Shown in pieces: positions 1 through 11,157 of a stretch of 64,000 nucleotides of DNA. The notes under the pieces are model-generated. The model saw only the letters and a list, made by a program, of their open reading frames with translations, did not search any database and was not told the origin of the DNA. The stretch lies in the NCBI RefSeq assembly GCF_004339565.1, contig NZ_SMFZ01000001.1, positions 992,001 to 1,056,000 of the forward strand, written 5' to 3'. Each line of letters begins with the position of its first letter. Position 1 is the stretch's first letter. The translations under genes and the position numbers were made by a program. Source of the DNA: Pseudonocardia endophytica. GTDB lineage: Bacteria; Actinomycetota; Actinomycetes; Mycobacteriales; Pseudonocardiaceae.

Positions 1-1
1 C

Positions 2-325
2 ACCGGCAAGCCCGCGGGCGACGACCTGCGCGAGGGCAAGCGCACGCTGCTCGTCGCGATGGCGCTCGACCGTGCGGAGCGCCGCGGCGACGACGCCGCC
101 CGCACGCTGATCGAGAACGCGCTCGGCGACCCGACGCTGGACGCGCCCGCACTGGACCGGGTGCGGACCGCACTCGGCGAGCTCGGCGCCGTCCAGGCCG
201 TCGAACAGCGGATCGCGGCGCTGACCGGTTCGGCGCTGGCCGCGCTGGACGCCGCCCCGATCGAGCCGTTCGCGCGTCAGCGCCTGGTCGAGCTGGCCGA
301 GCGGGCGACGCTGCGCCGGTGGTGA
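2..325 (+). CDS. Polyprenyl (geranylgeranyl-type) diphosphate synthase, C-terminal part
   Basis: Only the last 107 codons are inside the window; the 5' part lies to the left. The frame opens with TGKPAGDDLREGK, the second aspartate-rich motif of trans-isoprenyl diphosphate synthases (Mg-diphosphate binding), followed by the helical C-terminal region. The enzyme would condense isopentenyl diphosphate with allylic diphosphates to give GGPP or a similar product, feeding CrtB/CrtI downstream. Its stop overlaps the crtI start (GTGA), so they are co-transcribed. By gene order it matches mycobacterial idsA2 (Rv2173). Chain length cannot be judged because the first motif is not present. Confidence 0.9.
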   Translation, partial: TGKPAGDDLREGKRTLLVAMALDRAERRGDDAARTLIENALGDPTLDAPALDRVRTALGELGAVQAVEQRIAALTGSALAALDAAPIEPFARQRLVELAERATLRRW

Positions 326-1872
326 GCAGGACCCGTCCACGCACGATCCGGGGCCGGACCGACCACGTCGTCGTCGTGGGAGCAGGCCTGGCCGGGCTGT
401 CCACCGCGCTGCACCTGCTCGGCGCCGGTCGCCGGGTGACCGTCGTGGAGCGCGATCCGCACCCCGGCGGGCGGGCCGGGCGCGCGGACGTCACGGACGC
501 ATGGGGCACCCACCTGATCGACACCGGGCCGACCGTGCTGACCATGCCCGGGCTACTGGACGAGGCGTTCGCCGCCGTCGGCGACCGGACGGCCGACCGG
601 CTCGACCTCGTCCGCCTCGACCCCGCCTACCGGGCCGAGTTCGCCGACGGCTCGGCGATCTCCGTGCACACCGGCGCCGAGGAGATGGAGCACGAGGTAC
701 GGACGGTCTGCGGTCCGGCGTCCGCGGACGGCTACCGGCGGCTGCGGCACTGGCTGACCGAGCTGTACCGCACCGAGATCGACACGTTCATCGGCGCCAA
801 CCTGGACTCGCCGGTGGACCTGCTCGGTCCCGAGCTCGTCCGGCTCGCGACGCTCGGCGGTTTCGGCCGTCTCGGCCCGAAGGTCGCCTCGATGCTGCCG
901 GACCCGCGGCTGCGCCGGATCTTCTCGTTCCAGGCGCTCTACGCGGGCGTCGCGCCGGACCGTGCGCTCGGCGCCTACGGCGTGATCGCCTACATGGACA
1001 CCGTGGCCGGCGTCTGGTTCCCGCGCGGCGGCATGCGCGCGCTCGGCACGGCGCTCGCGGGCGCCGTCACCGACGCGGGCGGCGAGATCCTCCACGGGCG
1101 CGAGGTGACCGGTCTGGCCCGGCGCGGCGACCGGGTGGACGCGGTCCGCCACCGCGCCACCGGGACGGCCGAGACCCCGGATCGGATGCCGTGCGACGCC
1201 GTCGTGCTCACCCCGGAGCTCCCGGTCTGCTACCGGCTGCTGGGGCACGCGCCACGACGGCCGGTGCGCCTGCGCTGGGCGCCCAGCGCGGTCGTCGTCC
1301 ACATGGGACTACCTGCGGGCCGCGCCCCGGCCGGCGCGCACCACCACACGATCTCCTTCGGCGACGCGTGGGAGTCCACGTTCGACGAGATCGTGGACCG
1401 TGGGCGGCTGATGTCCGACCCGTCGTTGCTGGTCACGCGGCCGGGCCGGACCGACCCCGGCGTGCAGCCCTCCGGACGGGAGCTCGTCTCGGTGCTCGCG
1501 CCCTGCCCGAACACCGACCGGGCGCGGTTCGACTGGCCCCGGCTCGGGCCCGCCTACGCCGCGGAGCTGCGCGACGTGCTCGCGCACAGGGGCCTCGTCG
1601 ACCCGGCCGCGGAACCGTCGTGGACGCGGCTGTCCACACCGGACGACTGGGAGCGGGCCGGGATGGCGGCCGGCACGCCGTTCTCCGCGGCGCACACGTT
1701 CGCCCAGACCGGTCCGTTCCGGCCGCGCAACCTCGTCCGGTCCGCGTCCAACGTGGTGCTGGCCGGGTGCGGCACCACACCCGGGGTGGGGATCCCGCCG
1801 GTACTGATCTCCGGACGGCTGGCCGCCGAACGGATCACCGGAACCGCTCGGCAGCTCCGTACCCTGCCCTGA
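322..1872 (+). CDS. crtI: Phytoene desaturase CrtI
   Basis: FAD-dependent carotenoid desaturase (516 aa, normal length) that converts phytoene towards lycopene. A dinucleotide-binding motif GAGLAGLSTA lies near residue 20. The CrtI C-terminal signature follows GCGTTPGVGIPPVLISGRLA near residue 470, where FAD and the membrane-bound substrate are held. Start is GTG at 322, overlapping the upstream stop by four bases; GTG at 319 is the only close alternative. It sits between a prenyl synthase and a mannosyltransferase, with crtB one gene further on, so it belongs to a short carotenoid operon. Exact number of desaturation steps cannot be read from sequence. Confidence 0.92.
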   Translation: MSRTRPRTIRGRTDHVVVVGAGLAGLSTALHLLGAGRRVTVVERDPHPGGRAGRADVTDAWGTHLIDTGPTVLTMPGLLDEAFAAVGDRTADRLDLVRLDPAYRAEFADGSAISVHTGAEEMEHEVRTVCGPASADGYRRLRHWLTELYRTEIDTFIGANLDSPVDLLGPELVRLATLGGFGRLGPKVASMLPDPRLRRIFSFQALYAGVAPDRALGAYGVIAYMDTVAGVWFPRGGMRALGTALAGAVTDAGGEILHGREVTGLARRGDRVDAVRHRATGTAETPDRMPCDAVVLTPELPVCYRLLGHAPRRPVRLRWAPSAVVVHMGLPAGRAPAGAHHHTISFGDAWESTFDEIVDRGRLMSDPSLLVTRPGRTDPGVQPSGRELVSVLAPCPNTDRARFDWPRLGPAYAAELRDVLAHRGLVDPAAEPSWTRLSTPDDWERAGMAAGTPFSAAHTFAQTGPFRPRNLVRSASNVVLAGCGTTPGVGIPPVLISGRLAAERITGTARQLRTLP

Positions 1873-1913
1873 TCGTCGGCCCGGAACTCCCCCGTGGGAC
1901 CATCGAACCCGCC

Positions 1914-3542
1914 ATGACCGCCCATCACGAACGCGCGATCCCCCGCCCGGACGCAGCCGACGCGGTGACGGTGCCACGTGCGGACGGTCTCCTCGAGCGA
2001 CTCGGCCGACCGTCGGTCCGGACGCTGCTCCTGGGCGTCGCCGGCTCGGTGGCCATGCTCGTCGGCGGGTTCGGCAGCGGCGGCACGCTGCTGCGCGACC
2101 CGGTCCTCGGCAACTCCGCGCTGTCGTTCTGGCGCTACGGCCACGGCCAGCAGCTCGCCGGCATGCTGATCTACGCCGGGCTGATCGTCATGGTGTGGGC
2201 GTGGGTGCGGCTCGGCCGTGACGTGCTCGCCCGCCGGGTCACCGGCCGCGGCGTGCTGGTCACGTCGGTGGCCTGGATCGTGCCGCTGCTGATCTCGCCG
2301 CCGCTGTTCACCCGCGACCCGTACAGCTACCTCGCGCAGGGCGCGCTGCCGCTGGCCGGTTTCGACCCGTACGCGGTCGGGCCGGACGCGATGGGCGGCG
2401 TGTTCACCGACAACGTGCACTTCTTCTGGCAGGACACACCGGCGCCGTACGGGCCGCTGTTCATCCTGCTGGCCAAGGGCATCGTGTCCGTGGTCGGGAC
2501 GAACGTGATCGCCGGCGTGCTCGCGATGCGCGCGCTGCTGCTCGTCGGCCTGGTGCTGCTGCTGGTCGCGCTCCCGCCGCTGACCCGCAGGCTCGGCGGG
2601 CGCCCCGAGGTCGCGCTGTGGATCGCCGTCGCGAACCCGGTGATGGTCGTGCACATGATCGGCGGCGGGCACAACGACCTGCTCGTCGTCGGCATGCTGC
2701 CGTGCGCGGCCCTGCTGGCGCTGCGTGGCAGGCACCTGTCCGCGGTCACGGTCGCGACGCTGGCGATGGCCGTGAAGGCGTCGGCCGGGATCGCGCTGCC
2801 GTTCCTCGTGCTGGTCTGGGCCGCGACGCTGACCGGGCCGTTCTGGAAGCGGCTGCTGCGGGCCGCGGTGCCGTCGATCGCGACGTTCGGCGTGGTGTTC
2901 GCCGCGTGCTCGGTCGCGGCCGGCGTCGGGCTCGGCTGGCTTCCCGCGCTGAGCGCCCCGTCCATGATCGTGAACTGGCTGTCCGCGCCGACCGCCGTCG
3001 GCCAGCTCGTCCACACGATCTCGCAGATGTTCGGGGACCTGCCGGAGAAGCCGTTCGTCGACGTCGCGCGGATGCTGAGCGGGGCCCTGCTGGTGGCCCT
3101 GCTGGTCCGGTACTGGTGGCGCTCCCGCGACGGCGGCCCGACGGCGGTGCGCAACGCCGGCATCGTGCTCGCGCTGGCCGCGATCCTCTCCCCCGCGACG
3201 CTGCCGTGGTACCTGAGCTGGGGCTTCTGCCTGCTCGCGATGACCGCGTGGAGCGCACGTGGTCTGCAGTGGACGATCGTCGGCTCGGTGTGGCTGATGG
3301 TCGTCTACTACCCGACCGGCGAGACCGCGCTCTACAACTGGGGCTTCCTCGCCGTCGCGCTGGCCGGGGCCGTGCTGGCCGCCGTGTCGCTGCTGCGGCC
3401 GGACCCGTTGCGGCTGCGCACACGACGCACCGCCGCCGCGGACGTCGTCGAACCACCGCTCGTCCCGCCGGATCCGTCCGAACTCGTGCCGGCCGACGCG
3501 CTCGAGCCAGTGATCGACGGTGCGGCCCGCAGGCCGAGCTGA
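1914..3542 (+). CDS. Polyprenol-phosphomannose-dependent alpha-1,6-mannosyltransferase (MptA/MptB family)
   Basis: Integral membrane GT-C glycosyltransferase of 542 aa with about a dozen hydrophobic segments. The family extends the alpha-1,6-mannan backbone of lipomannan/lipoarabinomannan outside the membrane using polyprenyl-phosphomannose. A loop motif RDPYSYLAQG after the first membrane spans resembles the catalytic aspartate region of these enzymes. The reading frame is open for 1.4 kb upstream, but ATG 1914, 41 bp after crtI, is where the protein-like composition begins. The 3' end overlaps the crtB start by 23 bp. By position it corresponds to mptA (Rv2174); MptA and MptB cannot be separated by eye. 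Confidence 0.85.
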   Translation: MTAHHERAIPRPDAADAVTVPRADGLLERLGRPSVRTLLLGVAGSVAMLVGGFGSGGTLLRDPVLGNSALSFWRYGHGQQLAGMLIYAGLIVMVWAWVRLGRDVLARRVTGRGVLVTSVAWIVPLLISPPLFTRDPYSYLAQGALPLAGFDPYAVGPDAMGGVFTDNVHFFWQDTPAPYGPLFILLAKGIVSVVGTNVIAGVLAMRALLLVGLVLLLVALPPLTRRLGGRPEVALWIAVANPVMVVHMIGGGHNDLLVVGMLPCAALLALRGRHLSAVTVATLAMAVKASAGIALPFLVLVWAATLTGPFWKRLLRAAVPSIATFGVVFAACSVAAGVGLGWLPALSAPSMIVNWLSAPTAVGQLVHTISQMFGDLPEKPFVDVARMLSGALLVALLVRYWWRSRDGGPTAVRNAGIVLALAAILSPATLPWYLSWGFCLLAMTAWSARGLQWTIVGSVWLMVVYYPTGETALYNWGFLAVALAGAVLAAVSLLRPDPLRLRTRRTAAADVVEPPLVPPDPSELVPADALEPVIDGAARRPS

Positions 3543-4482
3543 GCGGGCGGAGCTCGACGCCGCCGGAGTCGTCGACCCCGTCCTGCGCGAGGACTACCTC
3601 ATCTGCCGTGCGCTGCACGCCGCTCACGGCCGCACGTACTTCCTGGCCACGCGGCTGCTGCCGGTCGAGCGCCGGGTGCACGTCCACGCGCTGTACGGCT
3701 TCGCCCGCCACGCCGACGAGATCGTCGACGCGCCCGACGAGACCGCCTCGACCGGCCGGCTCGACGCCGTCGAGGCCGATCTGACGCGCGCACTCGCGGG
3801 TCCCGCACCGGACGCCCACCCGGTCGTCCGTGCCGTCGCGCACACCGCTCGTACCTACGGTCTGGCGCCGGAGTTGTTCGACGACTTCATGGCGTCGATG
3901 CGGATGGACCTGACCGTCACCGGCTACGCCGACGACGCCGCGCTCGCCCGCTACGTGCGCGGCTCGGCCGAGGTGATCGGGCTGCAGATGCTGCCCGTCC
4001 TCGGCACCGTCGGGCCGCGGGAGGAGGCCGCGCCCTACGCCGCCCTGCTGGGCGCCGCGTTCCAGGTCACGAACTTCCTGCGCGACGTCGGGGAGGACCT
4101 CGACCGTGGCCGCGTCTACCTGCCGGCCGACGAGCTGGCCGCGTTCGACGTCGACCGGGAGCTGCTGTGCTGGTGCCGCGACCGCCGTCGCACCGATCCC
4201 CGCGTCCGCCGCGCGCTCGCCCATCTCGTCGCCCGCACCCACGCCACCTACCGGCGCGCGGAGCGCGGCATCGACCTGCTGGAACCGATGTCCCGGGCGT
4301 GCGTGGACGCCGCCCGCCGACTCTACGAGGGCATCCTCGACGAGATCGCCGACGCCGGGTACGACGTGCTGTCCCGCCGCGTGGCGGTCCCGGCGCGACG
4401 ACGGGCCGCCGTCGCGCTGCCCGGTGCGGCCCGGGCGGGGCTCGCCAGGCTCAGAACGCCATCGCCTGGGCGCGGCGCTTGA
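3520..4482 (+). CDS. crtB: Phytoene synthase CrtB
   Basis: Squalene/phytoene synthase family, 320 aa, joining two GGPP to phytoene. Both Mg-binding aspartate motifs are visible: RHADEIVDAPDE near residue 65 and RDVGEDLDRGRVYLP near residue 190. Start GTG 3520 lies inside the 3' end of the mannosyltransferase gene, indicating translational coupling. The 3' end overlaps the convergent Rv2175c-like gene by 32 bp. With the GGPP-synthase-like gene and crtI this gives the core route to lycopene; no cyclase or later carotenoid gene is seen in the window. Confidence 0.92.
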   Translation: MRPAGRAERAELDAAGVVDPVLREDYLICRALHAAHGRTYFLATRLLPVERRVHVHALYGFARHADEIVDAPDETASTGRLDAVEADLTRALAGPAPDAHPVVRAVAHTARTYGLAPELFDDFMASMRMDLTVTGYADDAALARYVRGSAEVIGLQMLPVLGTVGPREEAAPYAALLGAAFQVTNFLRDVGEDLDRGRVYLPADELAAFDVDRELLCWCRDRRRTDPRVRRALAHLVARTHATYRRAERGIDLLEPMSRACVDAARRLYEGILDEIADAGYDVLSRRVAVPARRRAAVALPGAARAGLARLRTPSPGRGA

Positions 4483-4825
4483 CCTCGCGGTGCCTGCCCG
4501 CGCAGATCGCCGAGATCGGGGAACCCGGCAGCGTCTCGTCGTCGGTGAACAGCCAGCGCAGGATGTCGGTGTCGTCGTAGCCGCCGTCGCGCAGCACGGT
4601 GATCGTGCCGGGCAGGCCCTTCACCACGTCGGAGCCGTCCAGGAACACCGCCGGGATGACGGTGTCGCCGTCGCGGCGCATCGACAGCAGCTGACCGTCG
4701 CGCACCAGCTGGTGCACGCGGGACTTCGGGATGGACAACCTGTCGGCCACGTCCGCCACCGGGATGGCCTCGACGCTGGTCACCGCCTCCGGGAGACCGG
4801 ACACCTCGCTCACGCGCGACACCAT
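4451..4825 (-). CDS. Rv2175c-like winged-helix DNA-binding protein
   Basis: Protein of 124 aa. The N-terminal half reads as a helix-turn-helix (VADVADRLSIPKSRVHQLVRDG, given here by its ends at residues 23-44). The C-terminal half is the conserved wing/tail region with GYDDTDILRWLFT. In mycobacteria Rv2175c is a DNA-binding protein phosphorylated by the neighbouring kinase PknL; here it is divergent from a PknL-like kinase with 129 bp between starts, so the pair is conserved. A threonine/serine-rich N-terminus (residues 3-17) could take the phosphate. Start ATG 4825; GTG codons at 4822 and 4813 are possible. Confidence 0.85.
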   Translation of the reverse strand: MVSRVSEVSGLPEAVTSVEAIPVADVADRLSIPKSRVHQLVRDGQLLSMRRDGDTVIPAVFLDGSDVVKGLPGTITVLRDGGYDDTDILRWLFTDDETLPGSPISAICAGRHREVKRRAQAMAF

Positions 4826-4942
4826 GCCACAGCGGACACGCCCGGCCCAGCCTCCGACCGGACGCCGCGCCGGAGCACCTCACACGGCGCACCGGCGGCG
4901 CCGCCCGGCGGGGACACGGACAGGGCTGTCGGGGCCGGACGT

Positions 4943-4948
4943 TAGAGT
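4943..4948 (+). promoter_or_regulatory. -10 box of leaderless pknL promoter
   Basis: TAGAGT followed by six bases and then GTG 4955. This spacing puts the transcription start on the first base of the start codon, and no Shine-Dalgarno is present. Confidence 0.55.
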
Positions 4949-4954
4949 CGGGCC

Positions 4955-6782
<1,828 letters not shown>

Positions 6783-6802
<20 letters not shown>

Positions 6803-6923
6803 CCCGGTCCCGCGACGCCCGGCGGGCGGCCGGCCGGAGCAGCACCGTGCCGAGCACGACACCGAACAGCGCTGCGTGCGCGATCTTTCCCCGGGGCCTC
6901 ACGATCTCCGGACGGTCCGTCAC
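6783..6923 (-). CDS. Possible small single-span membrane protein
   Basis: A 46-codon frame starting GTG 6923, eight bases after the aroG stop, ending inside the last 20 bp of the kinase gene. The product is basic at both ends with one hydrophobic segment (IAHAALFGVVLGTVLL). Its position directly after aroG suggests co-transcription. No family recognised and no clear Shine-Dalgarno; it may be non-coding. Confidence 0.3.
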
Positions 6924-6931
6924 CGACGGAC

Positions 6932-8338
<1,407 letters not shown>

Positions 8339-8866
8339 CTAGGAGGTCGCGCGACCGGAGCCGACCGTACCCACCGGCCCGATGGCGCCGACGGCCGCTT
8401 CGATCGCGTCCCAGCGCAGCAGGTTCAGCCGTGCGTCGGCGAGCGCGTCGTGCGCGTCCGACGACGGCGGCGGCAGATCGGGACGTCCGGCGTCCTCCCA
8501 GCGCTGCCGCAGCTCGCGCGTGAACCGTGGTAGCGCGCGTGGCAGCGCGGGCATCGCGCCCCACAGCTGGCACAGCGCGACGTGGTCGTACGCGGCGATC
8601 CAGGCCCACAGCTCCACGTCGCCGGGTGCGCCGGTGAGGAACGCGAGCAGGTCCTCGCGGATCTGGGCCCGTGAGCGCCACGCCGTGTCGGACGGGGAGG
8701 GGAGCTTCGGCAGCACGTTCGCGCGCACCCACTTGCCGGCCCGCGCGGGATCGAACTCGGTGGACACCGCGTAGAACTCGCGGCCGTCCTGCCCCACCGC
8801 CCCGATCGAGACCAGCTCGATCGTCGTGCCGTCCTCGATGAACTCGCAGTCGTAGAAGAATCGCAT
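8339..8866 (-). CDS. 3'-5' exoribonuclease (Rv2179c-like, DEDD superfamily)
   Basis: 175 aa. The N-terminus MRFFYDCEFIEDG carries the first two metal-binding acids (D6, E8). A mid-protein WAWIAAYDHVALCQLWG supplies the third, and AHDALADARLNLLRW near residue 143 the last His/Asp pair. These are the marks of the RNase T-like exoribonucleases first described for Rv2179c. Start ATG 8866, preceded by GGAACAGGGCAAGG, chosen over a far longer open frame that runs into the 19-bp repeats. It probably trims RNA 3' ends; substrate unknown. Upstream partner of aroG in one transcript. Confidence 0.88.
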   Translation of the reverse strand: MRFFYDCEFIEDGTTIELVSIGAVGQDGREFYAVSTEFDPARAGKWVRANVLPKLPSPSDTAWRSRAQIREDLLAFLTGAPGDVELWAWIAAYDHVALCQLWGAMPALPRALPRFTRELRQRWEDAGRPDLPPPSSDAHDALADARLNLLRWDAIEAAVGAIGPVGTVGSGRATS

Positions 8867-8947
8867 CCTTGCCCTGTTCCGTATCCGGCCTCGGGCCGGG
8901 CGTCCACCCTGGCACACCGACGGCGATCCCGACCGGGTCGGGCCGCG

Positions 8948-8953
8948 TACCGT
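8948..8953 (+). promoter_or_regulatory. -10 box of leaderless DoxX promoter
   Basis: TACCGT, seven bases, GTG 8961. No ribosome binding site precedes the start, so the transcript is probably leaderless. Confidence 0.45.
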
Positions 8954-8960
8954 CCGGGCG

Positions 8961-9386
8961 GTGACCGAGATCGCCCGGACGACGGCCCGGATCGCGCTGG
9001 GCGTGTTCCTGCTGGTCGCGGGCGTCGCGCACCTCGTGATCCCGGACGAGTTCCGCGCCCAGGTCCCGCCGTTCCTGCCCGCGCCCGGCGCGATCGTGTT
9101 CGTGTCCGGCCTGGTCGAGCTCGTTGCCGGTGGTGCGGTGCTGCTCACACCCGTTCGACGACGGCCGTGGGTCGGCCTGGCCGTCGCGGCGCTGTTCGTC
9201 GTCGTGTTCCCGGGCAACGTGTCCCAGTACGTCACCGGCAGTGCCGCGTTCGGCCTCGACACCGACGGCGCACGGGGGTTACGCCTGCTGTTCCAACCGG
9301 TACTGGTCGCCTGGGCCGTCTGGGCGTGCGGGACGTGGCCGCTGCTGCGCCGTTCGGCCCGCCGCACCCGTCTCAGCGCACGCTGA
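8961..9386 (+). CDS. DoxX-family membrane protein
   Basis: 141 aa with four hydrophobic segments: about residues 7-24 (ALGVFLLVAGVAHLV), 40-60, 68-86 and 105-125, the four-helix pattern of DoxX/DoxD-like proteins. HLVIPDEFRAQVPPFLP after helix 1 is typical of the actinobacterial subgroup. Function is not defined; relatives are linked to thiosulfate/redox or membrane stress roles. Single gene, diverging from the exoribonuclease and followed by a 790-bp repeat-filled gap. Confidence 0.75.
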   Translation: MTEIARTTARIALGVFLLVAGVAHLVIPDEFRAQVPPFLPAPGAIVFVSGLVELVAGGAVLLTPVRRRPWVGLAVAALFVVVFPGNVSQYVTGSAAFGLDTDGARGLRLLFQPVLVAWAVWACGTWPLLRRSARRTRLSAR

Positions 9387-9431
9387 TCCGCAGTTCGCAC
9401 GCGGCTCCGGAGAACGCGCGTGTCCGGGCAG

Positions 9432-9602
9432 GCGCGTTCTCCGGACCCGACCGCGTTCTGCGGACCCGACCGCGTTCTGCGGACCACAGCGCGTTCTGCG
9501 AACCACAGCGCGTTCTGCGAACCACAGCGCGTTCTGCGAACCACAGCGCGTTCTGCGAACCACAGCGCGTTCTGCGAACCACAGCGCGTTCGCCGGATCA
9601 CC
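9432..9602. repeat. 19-bp tandem array, nine units
   Basis: Nine head-to-tail 19-bp units. Five are identical (GCGCGTTCTGCGAACCACA) and the outer ones are diverged, such as GCGCGTTCTCCGGACCCGA at the left and GCGCGTTCGCCGGATCACC at the right. The core GTTC-TGC-GAAC is an inverted repeat. No spacer, so not a CRISPR. It lies in the convergent gap between DoxX and the acyltransferase. Confidence 0.95.
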
Positions 9603-9651
9603 GCCCGTCCCTGATGCGCGGTCGGGACGCGCACGCCGGCCGGACACAGCT

Positions 9652-10061
9652 CAGCCGGTCACCGGCCCGTCAAGGACTGCGAAGGGATGATCCGCTGTTT
9701 GCGCTCGAAACGGGCAGACGCGCCCGTTTGGGCGCACGCGTTGTCCTAACCCACGAGCGTTCTCCGGATCACCGTGCGTCCGCCAGGCCACCGCGCGTCC
9801 CGTCACACACCGCGATCACGTCCGGCTTGGCAGCCCACCGGCCCGTCCTCGACGCGCTGTGATCCGCTGTTCGCGCACCGACCGGGCGGACGCACGCGCC
9901 GAGGCCCGCGCATCCGCCGGAACAGCGCGCGCCCGCCGGATCAACGGGCGTCGGCGGGGTCACCGCCGCGTCAGGCACGCGATCGGGCATACACCAGGAT
10001 CATGGCGCAGCTCAGCAGCCCACCGGCCCGTCCTCGACGCGCTGTGATCCGCTGTTCGCGC
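9652..10061. repeat. Higher-order direct repeat, about 180-bp period, three copies
   Basis: Copies begin at 9652, 9831 and 10016 with CAGCC, ACCGGCCCGTC, then GATCCGCTGTTCGCGC. The second and third are identical over 46 bases (9831-9876 and 10016-10061); the first is diverged. A lone 19-mer relative (GAGCGTTCTCCGGATCACC, 9756-9774) sits between. There is no gene in 9387-10177. Confidence 0.85.
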
Positions 10062-10092
10062 TCGAATCGGGCGAACACACGCGCCCGGGCAC

Positions 10093-10149
10093 GCGCGTTC
10101 TCCGGATCACCGCGCGTTCTCCGGATCACCGCGCGTTCTCCGGATCACC
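10093..10149. repeat. Second 19-bp array, three identical units
   Basis: Three copies of GCGCGTTCTCCGGATCACC, the same 19-mer family as the array at 9432 but fixed for the CCGGATCACC half. It ends 28 bp before the acyltransferase stop codon. Confidence 0.95.
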
Positions 10150-10177
10150 GCGCGCCGGGTGGAGGCGAACCGGCAGC

Positions 10178-10903
10178 TCAGCTCGCCTTCGAGTCCGGGA
10201 TCTGCGGGTCCGGGCGGGACGCGGCCGCGGCGGCCTTCTCCTTGACCGACGTCGCGTAGAGGTCGACGTAGGTCTGCTCGGAGAGCTCCATCAGGTTGTA
10301 CATGATCTCGTCGGTCATCGACCGCTCGATGAACCGGTCCCCTGCCATGCCCTCGTAGCGGGCGAAGTCCATCGGCTCACCGATCCGGATGCGGACCTTG
10401 CGGGGGCGCCACATCCGCGAACCGATCGGGTTGACCTTGTCGGTGCCGATCATGGCCACCGGTATGACCGGGACGTTCGCCTCCAGGCTCATCCGGGCCA
10501 CGCCGGTCTTGCCCTTGTACAGCCGCCCGTCGGGCGAGCGGGTGCCCTCCGGGTAGATGCCGAGCAGCTTGCCCTCGCCGAGCAGGCGGGTCGCGGTGTC
10601 CATCGCGGCGCGCGCGGCCGAGCCGCCGGACCGGTCCACCGGCACCTGCCCGACGCCGGTGAAGAACTGCTTCTTGAACCATCCACGCAGACCCGGCTCG
10701 GTGAAGTACTCCCGCTTGGCCAGGAACGTGATCCGGCGCGGGACGAGCAGCGGCAGGAAGAACGAGTCGACGACGGCGAGATGGTTGCTGGCCAGAATGG
10801 CGCCGCCGCGCTCCGGGATGTTCTCCAGCCCCTCGATCTCGGGCCGGCAGAACAACCGCATCAGCGGCCCCAGCAGCACGAACTTGGACCACCAGTACAG
10901 CAC
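10178..10903 (-). CDS. 1-acyl-sn-glycerol-3-phosphate acyltransferase (PlsC family)
   Basis: 241 aa. Acyltransferase block I is NHLAVVDS (H41, D46), block III YPEGTRSPDG near residue 113, and block IV VPVIPVAMIG. The family transfers acyl groups to lysophosphatidate in phospholipid synthesis at the inner membrane; mycobacterial Rv2182c occupies this position. Start GTG 10903 follows GAGGAGG with an eight-base spacer, a strong ribosome site that rejects the longer frame. Acyl specificity cannot be read. Confidence 0.9.
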   Translation of the reverse strand: MLYWWSKFVLLGPLMRLFCRPEIEGLENIPERGGAILASNHLAVVDSFFLPLLVPRRITFLAKREYFTEPGLRGWFKKQFFTGVGQVPVDRSGGSAARAAMDTATRLLGEGKLLGIYPEGTRSPDGRLYKGKTGVARMSLEANVPVIPVAMIGTDKVNPIGSRMWRPRKVRIRIGEPMDFARYEGMAGDRFIERSMTDEIMYNLMELSEQTYVDLYATSVKEKAAAAASRPDPQIPDSKAS

Positions 10904-11109
10904 CCGCGCTGCCTCCTCGCCTACTCGCCAGCCCAGCCTACGGACGGCGACCTCCGACCGCGACAAGGGGCTCCCACCCACCCGACCCCGGCACGACGCG
11001 TTCGGCAACCGGTCACCGCACGGTTCACCGCGGGCCGGGCGCATGTCAGGATGTGCGCGGCGTCGGGAACGCGCCCGCGCGTGCACGACGGCCGGCGAGG
11101 AGGACGACC

Positions 11110-11157
11110 ATGGACGTCGGAGTGCGGCATGCCGGTCGCCCGTGGGTCGCCCCGTGA
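11110..11157 (+). CDS. 15-residue upstream ORF coupled to the DUF308-like gene
   Basis: ATG 11110 is preceded by a strong GGAGG with a six-base spacer and encodes MDVGVRHAGRPWVAP then TGA. That stop overlaps the GTG start of the next gene (GTGA at 11154-11157). The main gene has no ribosome site of its own, so its translation probably depends on this short frame. It may be a leader peptide or mark a frameshifted true N-terminus. Confidence 0.45.
   Translation: MDVGVRHAGRPWVAP

Noticed and set aside
501..1913. Upstream extension of the mannosyltransferase frame
   Set aside because: That part is an out-of-frame shadow of crtI with Arg/Pro-rich nonsense; the protein-like sequence begins at ATG 1914.
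2746..4242. Antisense 498-aa frame opposite the mannosyltransferase and crtB
   Set aside because: High-GC shadow; two clear genes on the other strand.
9432..9602. CRISPR array
   Set aside because: Units are contiguous 19-mers with no unique spacers and no cas genes nearby. The same applies to the 20-bp and 58-bp arrays.
9432..9602. LexA/SOS boxes in the GTTC-TGC-GAAC cores
   Set aside because: Actinobacterial SOS boxes have GAAC before GTTC with a 4-base gap; here the order is reversed and the spacing differs.
9279..9690. Protein-like frames over the 19-bp array
   Set aside because: Artefacts of stop-free repeats; real neighbours end at 9386 and 10178.
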